From NCBI RefSeq assembly GCF_032463525.1, contig NZ_CP135971.1, forward strand, positions 3,906,001 through 3,970,000: DNA of 64,000 nt, in the 5' to 3' direction. Below the pieces are notes generated by a model. The model ran no database searches. It was not told the origin of the DNA and saw nothing but the letters and a program-made list of their open reading frames with translations. Position numbers and translations under genes: made by a program. Of the stretch, positions 7,884 through 16,938 are shown piece by piece (within the stretch, counting starts at the first letter, position 1; each line of letters begins with the position of its first letter). Source of the DNA: Pseudomonas sp. DTU_2021_1001937_2_SI_NGA_ILE_001. GTDB taxonomy: Bacteria; Pseudomonadota; Gammaproteobacteria; Pseudomonadales; Pseudomonadaceae.

Positions 7884-9377
7884 CTACTGACTCGCCGGTC
7901 GATACTGCAACGCCTCGGCCAGGTGCCCGCGACTTATCTCTGCCTGCCGCTCAAGATCTGCCAGGGTGCGCGCCACCTTGAGCAAGCGGTGTGCGGCACG
8001 CAGCGACAGGTTGAGGCGTTCGCACGCGGTTTCCAGCCAGCTTTCGTCGGTTGGGGATAACTTGCAGTGCTGGCGCAGGCCGGGCAGGTCGAGAAAGGCG
8101 TTGGCACAGCCTTGGCGGCGCTGTTGCAGCTCGCGGGCTTCGGCGACCTTGGCGGCGGCGCTGGCGGTGGTTTCGCCACCGCCCGGCAAGGCCGAAAGGC
8201 TGGTGGCTTCGCGGGCCACGGTGAGGTGCAGGTCGATGCGGTCCAGCAGCGGCCCGGACAGCTTGTTGCGATAGCGTTGAATCTGTTCGGTGGAGCAGCG
8301 GCAGCGACCACTGGGCTCGCCGAGATAGCCACAAGGGCAGGGGTTCATCGCCGCCACCAGCTGGAACCGCGCCGGAAAGCGCACCCGGTCGCGGGCCCGC
8401 GACACCACGATATGACCCGACTCCAGCGGCTCGCGCAGCACTTCCAGTACCCGACGGTCGAACTCCGGCAACTCATCGAGAAACAATACGCCGTGATGCG
8501 CCAGGGTAATTTCTCCGGGTTGCGGGCGGCTGCCACCCCCCACCAGCGCCGGCCCGGACGCCGAATGGTGCGGTTGACGGAACGGTCGCAGCGGCCAACT
8601 GCTCAGCGGCACCTGGCTGGCGACCGAATGAATTGCCGCCACTTCCAGCGCTTCCTGTTCATCCAGCGGCGGCAGCAGGCCGGGCAGGCGGCTGGCCAGC
8701 AGGGTCTTGCCGGTGCCCGGCGGGCCGCTGAACAGCAGGTTGTGGCCTCCGGCTGCTGCCACCACCAGCGCCCGCTTGGCCGCCAGCTGGCCCTGCACTT
8801 CGCTGAGGTCCGGGTAGGGTTGGGCCTGGGGCAGCAGGCCGTTGGCGCGGTAGGGCGTCATGGGGGTCTGGCCGTTGAAATGGGCGACCAGCTCGCGCAG
8901 GTGATTCACCGCAATCACCGTCAGCCCCGACGCCAGGCAGGCTTCTTCGGCATTGGCGGCGGGTACGATCAAGGTGCGCTGTGCCTGGCGTGCCGCCAGC
9001 GCCGCCGGCAACACGCCCTGCACCGGGCGCAACGCGCCAGACAGTGCCAGCTCGCCCAGGCATTCGATGTCCTGCAGGGCCGTCAGCGGAATCTGCCCAT
9101 TGGCGCCAAGCAGGCCCAAGGCAATCGCCAGGTCGAAGCGCCCGCCGTCCTTGGGCAGGTCGGCGGGCGCCAGGTTGAGGGTGATGCGCCGGTCGGGGAA
9201 TTTCAGCCCGGAATTGACGATGGCACTGCGCACCCGGTCTTTGCTTTCCTTCACTGCACCTTCAGGCAGGCCCACCAGAGTGAGGGCCGGCAGGCCGTTG
9301 GCGAGGTGGGTTTCGACCGTGACGGCAGGCGCCTGCACCCCGACCTGGGCGCGGCTGTGGACGATGGCGAGGGACAT
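7884..9377 (-). CDS. comM: ComM/YifB-family magnesium-chelatase-like AAA+ ATPase
   Basis: A 497-residue protein. The N-terminal ChlI-like Lon-fold domain covers about residues 20-140, the AAA+ Mg-chelatase domain about 190-395 with Walker A GPPGTGKT (218-225) and Walker B VLFLDELPEF, and a C-terminal Mg_chelatase_C lid follows. ComM is a hexameric helicase that drives branch migration during natural transformation and other recombination. The ATG at 9377 gives the canonical start MSLAIVHSRAQVG; an upstream in-frame start would add 32 residues of low-quality sequence. By recalled gene order, comM in P. aeruginosa lies next to ubiK and glnK, but here about 11 kb of other genes intervene. Confidence 0.95.
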   Translation of the reverse strand: MSLAIVHSRAQVGVQAPAVTVETHLANGLPALTLVGLPEGAVKESKDRVRSAIVNSGLKFPDRRITLNLAPADLPKDGGRFDLAIALGLLGANGQIPLTALQDIECLGELALSGALRPVQGVLPAALAARQAQRTLIVPAANAEEACLASGLTVIAVNHLRELVAHFNGQTPMTPYRANGLLPQAQPYPDLSEVQGQLAAKRALVVAAAGGHNLLFSGPPGTGKTLLASRLPGLLPPLDEQEALEVAAIHSVASQVPLSSWPLRPFRQPHHSASGPALVGGGSRPQPGEITLAHHGVLFLDELPEFDRRVLEVLREPLESGHIVVSRARDRVRFPARFQLVAAMNPCPCGYLGEPSGRCRCSTEQIQRYRNKLSGPLLDRIDLHLTVAREATSLSALPGGGETTASAAAKVAEARELQQRRQGCANAFLDLPGLRQHCKLSPTDESWLETACERLNLSLRAAHRLLKVARTLADLERQAEISRGHLAEALQYRPASQ

Positions 9378-9749
9378 GGCAGCTTCTTCCTTGAAAGGGA
9401 CGAAGCGGCATCGTGAAGCATTGGCAAGGTGCGGGCGTGAGGGAATGGCTACAGGGTGTGAAAGCGACGGCAAGGCCGGTTCTTCAGGTCTGGACGGGCG
9501 CCACGCCGGGTTGCATGGGCGTGACCGGCTGCGGCGTTGTGGACTCGCCGCCGGGAATCTTCAGCGAAGCGTTGAAACTCTTCCGTTGCCCAGGGGATGT
9601 CTGGCGAAGGTCGTGCTGGATAACTTAAAGCGCATACCCCGTCCTTTCGTATCTTTCCGATGAAAACCACTTGGTCGGTCGTCCAGTCAATTCATCTGAG
9701 CATGCGGATCGATAACAGATGCCCACCACCGACCAGAGTGTTACCGATC
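9378..9749. other. 372-bp divergent intergenic region
   Basis: The region lies between comM (leftward) and the binding-protein gene at 9750 (rightward). No coding pattern with family character is seen on either strand. It should contain both promoters, but I cannot fix a convincing -35/-10 pair. Confidence 0.4.
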
Positions 9750-10553
9750 ATGCCCAAGGTTATCCGTTTAGGACACATCGATCTGAGTTTTCACGCCGCC
9801 AGCGCAGCGCTGGTGCATCGCGTGCTGGAAAGGTACGGCTATGAGGTCGAGGTTCGAGCTGCACCTCATGAGGCGATGTTCAAACTGTTCGGCGAAAGAC
9901 AGATAGACCTCTTGGTCTCTGCCTGGTTGCCAGCCAGCCATGGGGCCTACCTTGCAGCCTGTGAGGTGCCCTATACGTGCCTGACGGTGCTCTATCAGCC
10001 CTATTGCATCTGGGGGGTGCCCGACTATATCTCTGTGGAAGACGTCGCTTCGGTTGCCGACCTGCTCAAGCGTGATGTCGCCGCCCTGATGAACCGGCGT
10101 ATTCAAGGTATCAATCCCGGGGCGGGTATCAGTCGCTTTTCGAAAGCGATGGTAAGGGCCTATGGCCTTGATTCGTTGGGCTATTACTTTGCGGATGGCA
10201 CCGAAGCAGACTGCTTCAACCGCTTTGAAGCGTCTTATGCCAGGAATGAGTGGTTCGTAGTCCCTTTGTGGCACCCTCAGTATCTTCATCATTCGTACAG
10301 TATTCGAGCGCTCGATGAACCCCTGGGGCTTCTAGGTGGTACCGATGAAGCCACGCTCATCGCCACCCGTGAGCAGGTACAGTCCATGCCGGAGCCCCTG
10401 CTGGCGGAACTTGCTGCCTTGCGGCCGGGCAACGCGGCTATCAGTGAAATTGATTTTCTCATCCACCGCGCAAAGCGCTCCGCGCTTGAGGCCGCCGACC
10501 ACTGGTTGGAGTTACGCTGTAATGAGGGCTCGAAAGGCGAGCGCAGGTCATGA
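9750..10553 (+). CDS. Glycine betaine/proline-type (OpuAC) substrate-binding protein without signal peptide
   Basis: A 267-residue protein resembling the type II periplasmic fold of the OpuAC family. It begins VIRLGHIDLSFHAASAALVHRV, contains LLVSAWLPASHGAYL near residue 60 (a ligand-cage tryptophan position), and later AGISRFSKAMVRAYGLD and FVVPLWHPQYLHHSY. The ATG at 9750 starts directly on the mature-like domain. No hydrophobic leader is seen in the 30 in-frame codons upstream, so the protein seems cytoplasmic. No ABC permease or ATPase gene is near. It may be a soluble quaternary-amine binding or sensing protein, or an orphan receptor. Confidence 0.7.
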   Translation: MPKVIRLGHIDLSFHAASAALVHRVLERYGYEVEVRAAPHEAMFKLFGERQIDLLVSAWLPASHGAYLAACEVPYTCLTVLYQPYCIWGVPDYISVEDVASVADLLKRDVAALMNRRIQGINPGAGISRFSKAMVRAYGLDSLGYYFADGTEADCFNRFEASYARNEWFVVPLWHPQYLHHSYSIRALDEPLGLLGGTDEATLIATREQVQSMPEPLLAELAALRPGNAAISEIDFLIHRAKRSALEAADHWLELRCNEGSKGERRS

Positions 10554-10561
10554 TGCCTGGA

Positions 10562-11479
10562 CTAGAACGCCATATAGCCTTCAAGGCGCTCGGCCAGGAA
10601 GGATTTCAGCATCTGGATAGCCGGAGTCAACGAGGTTCGGTGCGCGCACACCAACTGAAGTGGCGCGGCCTGTCCATAGACTTCTGGAAAAAGCTCAACT
10701 AGCCGGCCATTACGCAGGTCATCCATTACATCGATTCTGGACTTGTAGATAATCCCGAAGCCGGCCAAGGCCCAACGGCGGACAATATCGGCGTCGTCAC
10801 TGATACGGTCGCCACTGACCTGTACGGTTTGCCCGCCGCCTGGCAGGTTGAAATTCCACCGTTCATGGGTTTGATCGCCCATCACGTATCGCAGGCAGTT
10901 GTGACGAGCCAAGTCCGCTGGTGTCGCTGGCCGGCCATGCCGTTGCAGGTACGCGGGCGATGCGCAGACCGTTCTTCTATTGAACGGCGACAGCGACAAG
11001 GAGACCAGACTGGAGTCGGTTAGCTGGCCATAACGAATGCTGGCATCCAGATGCTCGCTGAATAAATCGGCCACCTGATCACTGATGCGCAGTTGCAGCC
11101 GAACCTTCGAATGCATTTCCTTGAACTCGTCAAGCCACGGCAGCAGCACGTTTCTTCCCACGTCTGAAGGCATCGACAATCGGATGGTTCCAGCAATGTC
11201 CTGACGCCCTTGCGTCAACAGGTGCTCGCCGTTTTCCAGTACATCCAGTGCCTGTCGTGCATGTGGCAGATACCGCTCTCCATCATCAGACAGCCTGAGC
11301 CGCCGTGTAGAGCGTATGAAGAGCCGGACGTTCAGGCAGCTCTCCAGGCGCTGTACGGCGCTGCTTGCCAAGGCAGGAGAAATCGACAGTAACCGGGCGG
11401 CAGCCGAGAAGCTTCCAGCTGTGGCCGTGGTGACGAAAACCTGCAAGTCATCAAGTCGGACGATTTTCTTCAATTTCAC
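10562..11479 (-). CDS. LysR-family transcriptional regulator
   Basis: A LysR regulator with HTH near the N-terminus (RLDDLQVFVTTATAGSFSAA, then LLSISPALASSAVQRLE) and the C-terminal effector domain (VLLPWLDEFKEMHSKVRLQL, LDASIRYG). A GTG at 11479 gives 305 residues, the usual family length. An in-frame ATG at 11542 would add 21 residues but has no ribosome binding site and would overlap the leader of the divergent gene, so I prefer the GTG. It is divergent from the secreted beta-propeller gene at 11560 and is the likely local regulator of that gene. Confidence 0.85.
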   Translation of the reverse strand: MKLKKIVRLDDLQVFVTTATAGSFSAAARLLSISPALASSAVQRLESCLNVRLFIRSTRRLRLSDDGERYLPHARQALDVLENGEHLLTQGRQDIAGTIRLSMPSDVGRNVLLPWLDEFKEMHSKVRLQLRISDQVADLFSEHLDASIRYGQLTDSSLVSLSLSPFNRRTVCASPAYLQRHGRPATPADLARHNCLRYVMGDQTHERWNFNLPGGGQTVQVSGDRISDDADIVRRWALAGFGIIYKSRIDVMDDLRNGRLVELFPEVYGQAAPLQLVCAHRTSLTPAIQMLKSFLAERLEGYMAF

Positions 11480-11559
11480 GAAATTCTTTATGTGGTGTTG
11501 GCATTTTTCATCATAAGCATAGCAATGAAGATTGCCCAGCATTCAAACAGGAGCTGGCA

Positions 11560-12645
11560 ATGAATCGACTCAAACGCTTTGCACTGTCTGCCATCATGTC
11601 AGGCCTGATGGCGACGGCCCAGGCGGCGGAACAGTATGACCTGCAGGTCGTGGCCCAATCAGATACGGCCGTATGGAACGCGGTCGCGGTGGATAACTCA
11701 GGCGCACTCTACGTATCAGGACCCAGATGGATGGGGTCACAAGGACCCTCTGTTTCGAAGCTTGACGGCAAGGGGCAACCACACCCGTTCCCTGATGCCC
11801 GGTGGAACAGTGAAGATCCCAAGATTCCCGCCCAACAGCGGTTCATCAACGTCAATGCCATGCGAGTGGATGATAAGCAGCGGCTTTGGATCGTCGATGC
11901 CGGAGTCACGGACTTTGGGGGCAAGGTTGTTCCTGGTGGGGCGAAGCTGGTGGTTGTTGACCTCGACAGTGGTCTGGTCGAGAAAGTCATACCCTTCGAG
12001 TCCAGCATCGCCCAGGCCGGTAGCTACATTGATGATGTCCGTCTTAATGGCGGCCACGCTTATCTGACAGATGCCGGCGTTCCCGGGATTATCGTGCTGG
12101 ATCTCGCAACACAAAAAGCTCGTCGAGTGCTTTCCAGCAGTCAGGCAGTGCGTGCTCCTGAAGACCGCGACATTATCGTAGGTGGCAAGGTACTACGGGC
12201 GCCTGATGGCCGCGCATTGCGGGTGCATGCGGATCCGCTCGAAGTTTCTAACGATGGAAAATGGCTTTACTTCGCGCCTCTGACAGGACCTTGGTACAAG
12301 ATCGAAACCCGCTGGTTGGATGACCCCAGCGTGGCGGAAGAGGCGCTCGCACAAAAAGTCGAATATTGGAAAGACCTTCCTCCTGTCGGAGGAACCGTGA
12401 TGGATAAAAGCGGTAACTTTTACTTCAGTGACCTGGCTCAAGACAGTGTGAAGCGTATCGCTCCGGATGGCGAGGTGCGAACCCTTGCGACTGACAAACG
12501 ACTGCACTGGGTGGATGCGCCAGCTTTTGATCGTCAAGGCAGGTTGTATCTTCCGGCCGCACAAGTTGACCGTGTCAGTCTGTTCAATAACGGCGCGTCT
12601 CAAGTGCAGCGCCCCCTCGAGATCTACCGACTGAATCTTGAGTGA
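11560..12645 (+). CDS. Secreted beta-propeller protein of MRJP/yellow (SMP-30-like) type
   Basis: A 361-residue protein with a Sec signal peptide (MNRLKRFALSAIMSGLMATA, likely cut after AQA at 22). The mature part has repeated propeller-like strands: WNAVAVDNSGALYVSGPRW, NAMRVDDKQRLWIVDAG, GGHAYLTDAGVPGIIVLD and GTVMDKSGNFYFSDL. These resemble bacterial major-royal-jelly/yellow-family proteins and, more loosely, gluconolactonase-type SMP-30 proteins. The reaction and substrate are unknown; periplasmic lactonase or binding roles are possible. AGGAG (11549-11553) precedes the ATG. It diverges from a LysR regulator and converges on an ABM monooxygenase gene. Confidence 0.75.
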   Translation: MNRLKRFALSAIMSGLMATAQAAEQYDLQVVAQSDTAVWNAVAVDNSGALYVSGPRWMGSQGPSVSKLDGKGQPHPFPDARWNSEDPKIPAQQRFINVNAMRVDDKQRLWIVDAGVTDFGGKVVPGGAKLVVVDLDSGLVEKVIPFESSIAQAGSYIDDVRLNGGHAYLTDAGVPGIIVLDLATQKARRVLSSSQAVRAPEDRDIIVGGKVLRAPDGRALRVHADPLEVSNDGKWLYFAPLTGPWYKIETRWLDDPSVAEEALAQKVEYWKDLPPVGGTVMDKSGNFYFSDLAQDSVKRIAPDGEVRTLATDKRLHWVDAPAFDRQGRLYLPAAQVDRVSLFNNGASQVQRPLEIYRLNLE

Positions 12646-12725
12646 TGCAGTCTCATCAGGGCTCGCGCTTGTGAAGGCCAGCCCTGATGGCGTCAAGAGA
12701 GTGTGCCTTTGCCGGGAGTGCTCGA

Positions 12726-13076
12726 TCAGGGCAAGCCATTGCCGATCCAGAAGCTCGGCCTTATCGTGGAGTGTTCGCCAGAGTTCAGGGCGACAGGCGC
12801 AAGCCGGAATACCACGATGGTCGCTTTATCCTCAATTGCACGGCTCAATGCCCTGAATGCATCGCCTGTTGTGTGCTTGACCAGCGCGGCCTCGCTCTGC
12901 CAGGCCTCGAGCATTGTCCAGTTGGCGGGATTGTCCAGAACTCGAAATAAATCGTAATGCAGGCATCCCTCTTCGCTTCGAGTCTCTTCGACTGCTTTTA
13001 ATAACGCCTCATAGACGTCCTTGACCGAGGATGGCTCAGCGGTGATATGCGCAACTGTGTATATAGGCTGGGGCAT
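12726..13076 (-). CDS. Antibiotic biosynthesis monooxygenase (ABM) domain protein
   Basis: A 116-residue protein with one ABM ferredoxin-like domain over about residues 5-95 (YTVAHITAEPSSVKDVYEAL, EEGCLHYDLFRVLDNPANWT, LEAWQSEAALVKHT). Members are small cofactor-free or quinol-type monooxygenases, such as YgiN, or dimeric alpha-beta barrels of unknown role. The C-terminal 20 residues are an unusual tail. It is convergent with the beta-propeller gene, which ends 80 bp away. Family call is good; substrate unknown. Confidence 0.8.
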   Translation of the reverse strand: MPQPIYTVAHITAEPSSVKDVYEALLKAVEETRSEEGCLHYDLFRVLDNPANWTMLEAWQSEAALVKHTTGDAFRALSRAIEDKATIVVFRLAPVALNSGEHSTIRPSFWIGNGLP

Positions 13077-13400
13077 GGCCGTCTGCTCTGGTTTTACATC
13101 AGAGCTTGCATCAGCGCTGTACCTGTCGATAGCTGAGCGAGTGGCGAAATAGTTTATTCAAATTGGCGAAAATACTTACTGTTTCGGCCAAATGTCGCGG
13201 TAAGTTTGGCAGGGCTGCGTGTGAAGGATTACCGTTTGGCGAAACGAAATTGCATCGCTGAATTGCCCTCACGGTCGCCCGGAAAACTGCATCGGAGCCT
13301 GATGTCCATTCGCAGCGATATGGCGCTGGGAAACCGCTCAAGATTCGCCTGTTCTGCCGATATTACTGGCATCCTAATATCAAAAAAATCGGGGCGCGGT
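13077..13400. other. 324-bp intergenic region with chemoreceptor promoter
   Basis: The region between the ABM gene (leftward) and the chemoreceptor gene (rightward). It is less GC-rich than its surroundings in the part near 13140-13200. Its right end holds a FliA-type promoter listed separately. Nothing else is recognised. Confidence 0.4.
13338..13363 (+). promoter_or_regulatory. Candidate FliA (sigma-28) promoter for chemoreceptor
   Basis: TCAAGATT (13338-13345), ten bases, then GCCGATAT (13356-13363). This matches the flagellar consensus TAAAGTTT-N11-GCCGATAA at six of eight and seven of eight positions, one base short in the spacer. It ends 37 bp before the chemoreceptor ATG, as expected for a FliA-driven chemotaxis gene. 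Confidence 0.5.
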
Positions 13401-14984
13401 ATGAAATGGAACATTCGCAACAAGGTTCTTTTGCTGGCCATCATTCCGGCCTTTCTCACTGCCTTGGTCCTGCAGCTTCTGGCATTCTCCGAACAGAAGG
13501 CACTCAGTGAGCGCAGCCTGGAAGAGACCCGACAAAACCTGATCAAGACCCGCAAGGAAGAGCTGCTGCATTACATGGACATCGCCTTCACGGCGATCAA
13601 GCCCCTGTATGATCGCCCCGATGCCCAGTCGCCCGAAGTGCGCAAGGAAGCGGCGGAACGCTTGCGTGGGCTGCGCTACGGCGCCGATGGTTACTTCTTC
13701 GTCTACACCGACAATGGCGACCGTGTGGTGCTGGCCGGCAAGGACGAGGGCAAGAACTTCTGGGACCTGAAGGACACCAACGGCTTTTACCTGATCCGCG
13801 AGCTGATCGGCGCGGCCAAGCGCGGCGGCGACTTCGTCACCTACTACTTCCCCAAGCCGGGTGGCAGCACCTCGTTCCCGAAGCTGTCCTATTCCCGCTA
13901 TCTGGAAAAATGGGGTTGGACGCTCGGCGCCGGTTTCTACATCGACGGTGTCGACGCGCTGATCGATGACCAGATGCAGCAACAGCAGAAAGCGCTGGAT
14001 GAAATGCGCTGGAAACAAGGCCTGACACTGGCCGTGCTGTTGATCATTCTCGCGGCGCTGGCCTCCTGGGTGGCGGCTTCGCTGGTGCGGCCCATCAAGT
14101 TGCTAACCAACAACCTGCAGTTGCTGGCCTCCGAGGACGGCGACCTGGCGCATCATCTGCCGGTCGACGGCAACGAGGAAACCGCCGCGATGGCGCAGGC
14201 GTTCAACCTGTTCGTCAGCAAGATCCGCGACATGATTCTGGAGTTGACCCGTTGCGTGCAGGCGCTTCAGGAGCGTAACGAGCAGCTGCGTCAGAGCACC
14301 CAGCAGGCTGCTGATGCCCTGGTTCGCCAGAACGATGATGCCGAGCAGGTTGCCCACGCGATGGAGCAGATGGCGCAAGCCACGCATAACGTTTCGGAGT
14401 CGGCGCAGAGCGCGGCGCAGATGACCCGCAACACGGATGACCAGGCGCGTGCCATTCAGGTCAACGTCGATGAGACGATCCAGTCGATCAGTGGCCTGGC
14501 GTCGGATATCGGCACGGCGGCGCGGGATATCCAGACCCTCGGCCAGGATGTGGAATCCATCGGCTCGATTCTGGATGTGATTCGCGCCATCGCCGAACAG
14601 ACCAACCTGCTGGCCTTGAACGCGGCCATCGAGGCGGCCCGTGCGGGTGAGCAGGGGCGCGGCTTTGCCGTGGTGGCCGATGAGGTGCGGTCGCTGGCCT
14701 CGCGCACGCAGAAGAGCACCCAAGAAATCCAGGAAAAGATCAGCCAGTTGCAGCAGGGCTCACGCGCGGCGGTGGCCGCCATGCAGAACAGCATCAAGGT
14801 GAGTGAGGTGGCGGTGGCCAAGGCCAACGGCACCGGGCAGATCCTCGCGGGTGTCAGCCAGGCGGTGTCGGACATCAGCGGCGTGAACAACCAGATTGCG
14901 ACGGCGGCCGAAGAGCAGTCGAGCATCAGCGCCGAGGTGAACCACAACCTGACGCAGATCTCCCGTCATATCAGCCAGACCTAG
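13401..14984 (+). CDS. Methyl-accepting chemotaxis protein with Cache domain, ending at an in-frame amber codon
   Basis: A 527-residue transmembrane chemoreceptor: TM1 at about 9-28, a periplasmic single-Cache (sCache_2) domain with [14 protein letters not shown] and [15 protein letters not shown] (about 35-190), TM2 at about 205-225, HAMP, then the signalling domain with the conserved tip [20 protein letters not shown]. sCache_2 receptors usually bind small organic acids. The ATG at 13401 starts on [14 protein letters not shown]; the longer frame upstream overlaps the promoter. The frame stops at TAG (14982-14984), but the next 29 codons, to a TGA at 15072-15074, encode GMTAQNNEMSLELELL and a final LIKRFKV, which look like the natural end of the helical bundle. 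So a nonsense change seems to have trimmed the tail. Confidence 0.88.
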   Translation: MKWNIRNKVLLLAIIPAFLTALVLQLLAFSEQKALSERSLEETRQNLIKTRKEELLHYMDIAFTAIKPLYDRPDAQSPEVRKEAAERLRGLRYGADGYFFVYTDNGDRVVLAGKDEGKNFWDLKDTNGFYLIRELIGAAKRGGDFVTYYFPKPGGSTSFPKLSYSRYLEKWGWTLGAGFYIDGVDALIDDQMQQQQKALDEMRWKQGLTLAVLLIILAALASWVAASLVRPIKLLTNNLQLLASEDGDLAHHLPVDGNEETAAMAQAFNLFVSKIRDMILELTRCVQALQERNEQLRQSTQQAADALVRQNDDAEQVAHAMEQMAQATHNVSESAQSAAQMTRNTDDQARAIQVNVDETIQSISGLASDIGTAARDIQTLGQDVESIGSILDVIRAIAEQTNLLALNAAIEAARAGEQGRGFAVVADEVRSLASRTQKSTQEIQEKISQLQQGSRAAVAAMQNSIKVSEVAVAKANGTGQILAGVSQAVSDISGVNNQIATAAEEQSSISAEVNHNLTQISRHISQT

Positions 14985-15074
14985 GGCATGACGGCGCAGA
15001 ACAATGAGATGAGCCTGGAGCTGGAACTCCTGGCGCGTGAGTTGGATCAGCTGATCAAGCGCTTCAAGGTCTGA
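14985..15074 (+). pseudogene. Detached C-terminal tail of the preceding chemoreceptor
   Basis: Twenty-nine codons in the same frame as the chemoreceptor, separated from it by a TAG only. The amphipathic heptad-like sequence ends in RFKV and a TGA, as in intact receptors of this group. It has no ribosome binding site of its own and would be translated only by readthrough. Confidence 0.65.
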
Positions 15075-15089
15075 GTTTCGATCCGTCGT

Positions 15090-16094
15090 TCAGGAAGCGG
15101 CCTGGCCGTTCCTGAACGCCCCCGGCGTGCAGGCATACCAGCGATTGAAGGCCTTGTGGAAGGCGCTGTGATCGCAGAAGCCGAGCTTTTCCGAAATCGC
15201 CGTGATGGTGTCGGTGGTGGAGTAGAGCAGCTGGCGCGCCAGGTCGCGGCGGCATTCGTCGACGATGAGCTGAAAGCCGCTGGCCTCGTCGTCCAGGCGG
15301 TTCTGCAGGGTACGCATGCTGAGGTTCAGGTCGCGTGCCACCTGCTCCAGCGATACCACGCCTTTGCCGGTGGTGAGGCCGATCAGCACCAGGTTCTTCA
15401 CCATGGCGCTGACTCGCTGCTGGCTCTTGAACAATTCCTCATCGGAAAAATTCAGGTGGTACAGGCGCAGGGTCGGGTTGGCGGTTTCCAGCGGCTTGGC
15501 GCAATCCGCGAGGGAAAAGGCGAGCTTGTTGACCGGGCTGGAGAAGCTCAGGTGCGGGCCGAATACGGCTTCGAGTCGTGAGCGGTCGGCAGGCTCAGGG
15601 TAACTGAACGCAGCCTTCAGGGGCATGGGGCGGTGCTCCGGCTCCAGCCAGTGCACCATGGCCATGAAGATCGACATGCAGCAGTCGATGTATTGCCGCG
15701 GCACGCCCAGGCTGTCCAGGCAGAGAAAGTGGAAGCCGACTTCATGCTCGTCCTCGACCAGCGCCTGCGGGGCGCCGTCGCTGAGCAGCACCGAATAGCG
15801 CGCCATGGTCTTGAGCGCCTCACCCAGCGTGGCGCTGGACATGATCGCGTACAACTGGGAGTCGTACTGGCCTGGCCGGAAATAATCATAGGCGCTGGCC
15901 CCCGCATCGGCGCTGCCGGTTTCTTCAGTGATCTGCACGATCAACCTAAGGGCTTCGTCAAGGTCCAGTCTAGAGCCGTCGCTCAGGGTGCGATCAATAT
16001 GCGAGCACAACTGTGTAAGTTTGGAGGAAGGCGCCTCCACACAATTAACCAGTTGCAGGACCAGACGAGCACAGGAAACAGAGAGTGTGGGCAT
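15090..16094 (-). CDS. AraC-family transcriptional regulator
   Basis: A 334-residue regulator. An N-terminal arabinose-binding-type (PF12625-like) domain covers about residues 20-205 (FRPGQYDSQLYAIMSSATLG, EVGFHFLCLDSLGVPRQYID). The C-terminal double HTH of AraC covers about 235-330 (LEQVARDLNLSMRTLQNRL, then ISEKLGFCDHSAFHKAFNRW and TPGAFR). The ATG at 16094 has GAG about eight bases upstream, whereas an in-frame ATG at 16127 has none. It is convergent with the chemoreceptor and divergent from the small gene at 16379. Related regulators control amino-acid or fatty-acid catabolism; the effector here is unknown. Confidence 0.88.
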   Translation of the reverse strand: MPTLSVSCARLVLQLVNCVEAPSSKLTQLCSHIDRTLSDGSRLDLDEALRLIVQITEETGSADAGASAYDYFRPGQYDSQLYAIMSSATLGEALKTMARYSVLLSDGAPQALVEDEHEVGFHFLCLDSLGVPRQYIDCCMSIFMAMVHWLEPEHRPMPLKAAFSYPEPADRSRLEAVFGPHLSFSSPVNKLAFSLADCAKPLETANPTLRLYHLNFSDEELFKSQQRVSAMVKNLVLIGLTTGKGVVSLEQVARDLNLSMRTLQNRLDDEASGFQLIVDECRRDLARQLLYSTTDTITAISEKLGFCDHSAFHKAFNRWYACTPGAFRNGQAAS

Positions 16095-16378
16095 GTTCAA
16101 TCTCGGACAGCGATCGGGGGGCAGCATGCCAAAACACTAAGGCACTCACAAGTGTGGATCCATTTTTGTTTTTTATAGCCTGCTTTCAGGGGACATTACG
16201 CGCGAGGCGGCAATAAAAAAGCAAAGCTTAGTTAAGTTGTCAGATGACTGCTAAGACGCTGATAGTTGTCGCTTGAAAAAAAGAAGTTTGGCATCTGCGG
16301 ACATTGAATATTGCGTCTCAGGATACAGCTGGCGTTATCCGTACATGCTTCAATGGCTGAAAGATCCAGTGAGGAGCC

Positions 16379-16696
16379 ATGATGGCCAAGGGCGTCAAAC
16401 CCGCACCACTACGGGAAATCGACATTGATGACGATGTCCTCTCATGCCTCAATCAGTTGGTGGCGGCGGCCATTTCCGGGACCCAGAGCGCTGAGCCTGT
16501 CGCCGCATTCCTGATGGCTTGGCACGACGCCGAGCGTCATGGAGGATTCGACTTTTCGGAACTTCCGCGCATGCAACCGGCCGCGCGCCAAGCTGCTGTA
16601 AAACTGTTTGGCTGGCTCAGCGAAAATCCGGTAACGCCCGGCGATTTGGGGCTGGACATCATCTTTCAAGCTATCGGTACGCGCTGGGCTTATTAA
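16379..16696 (+). CDS. Small conserved-looking protein, function unknown
   Basis: A 105-residue soluble protein with no signal peptide or membrane span. A strong ribosome binding site GAGGAG (16371-16376) precedes tandem ATG codons at 16379 and 16382; the second gives 104 residues. The central part AFLMAWHDAERHGGFDFSEL and the end IIFQAIGTRWAY recall small DUF7673-like proteins (fLlaWh.a..hGGfdl pattern), but I am not certain of this family. It is divergent from the AraC gene, with 284 bp between the two starts. No enzyme motif is visible. Confidence 0.65.
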   Translation: MMAKGVKPAPLREIDIDDDVLSCLNQLVAAAISGTQSAEPVAAFLMAWHDAERHGGFDFSELPRMQPAARQAAVKLFGWLSENPVTPGDLGLDIIFQAIGTRWAY

Positions 16697-16744
16697 AGCG
16701 CTAACGTCATAAAGCACGTTGCGTTAGACGCACCTCCAATTGAT

Positions 16745-16772
16745 TAAAGTATTCGATGGAATCGTTCGATCA
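16745..16772 (+). promoter_or_regulatory. Possible FliA promoter before second chemoreceptor
   Basis: TAAAGTAT (16745-16752) matches the sigma-28 -35 box at seven of eight bases. Twelve bases on, TTCGATCA (16765-16772) matches GCCGATAA at only five of eight. The receptor ATG is 166 bp downstream. This is tentative because the -10 part is weak. Confidence 0.3.
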
Positions 16773-16938
16773 ATTCGAAAGGTGCGTATGGGGAATTAAC
16801 GACGGACGTGCGCTGCCATGAATGGCGCACGCAGCGGCAAAGACCGCCCCGGTTCAAAAGTTTGCGGTGTGAAGCCTGCCACAAGAATGCCTTCCTATTT
16901 CTTTCCCTGTGGCCTTCAAGGTCGCGATGTGAGTTCAC

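Noticed and set aside
8067..9416. Long plus-strand open frame opposite comM
   Set aside because: A GC-rich shadow of comM. The translation is rich in Q, R and G with no family motif, while the minus strand has clear AAA+ motifs.
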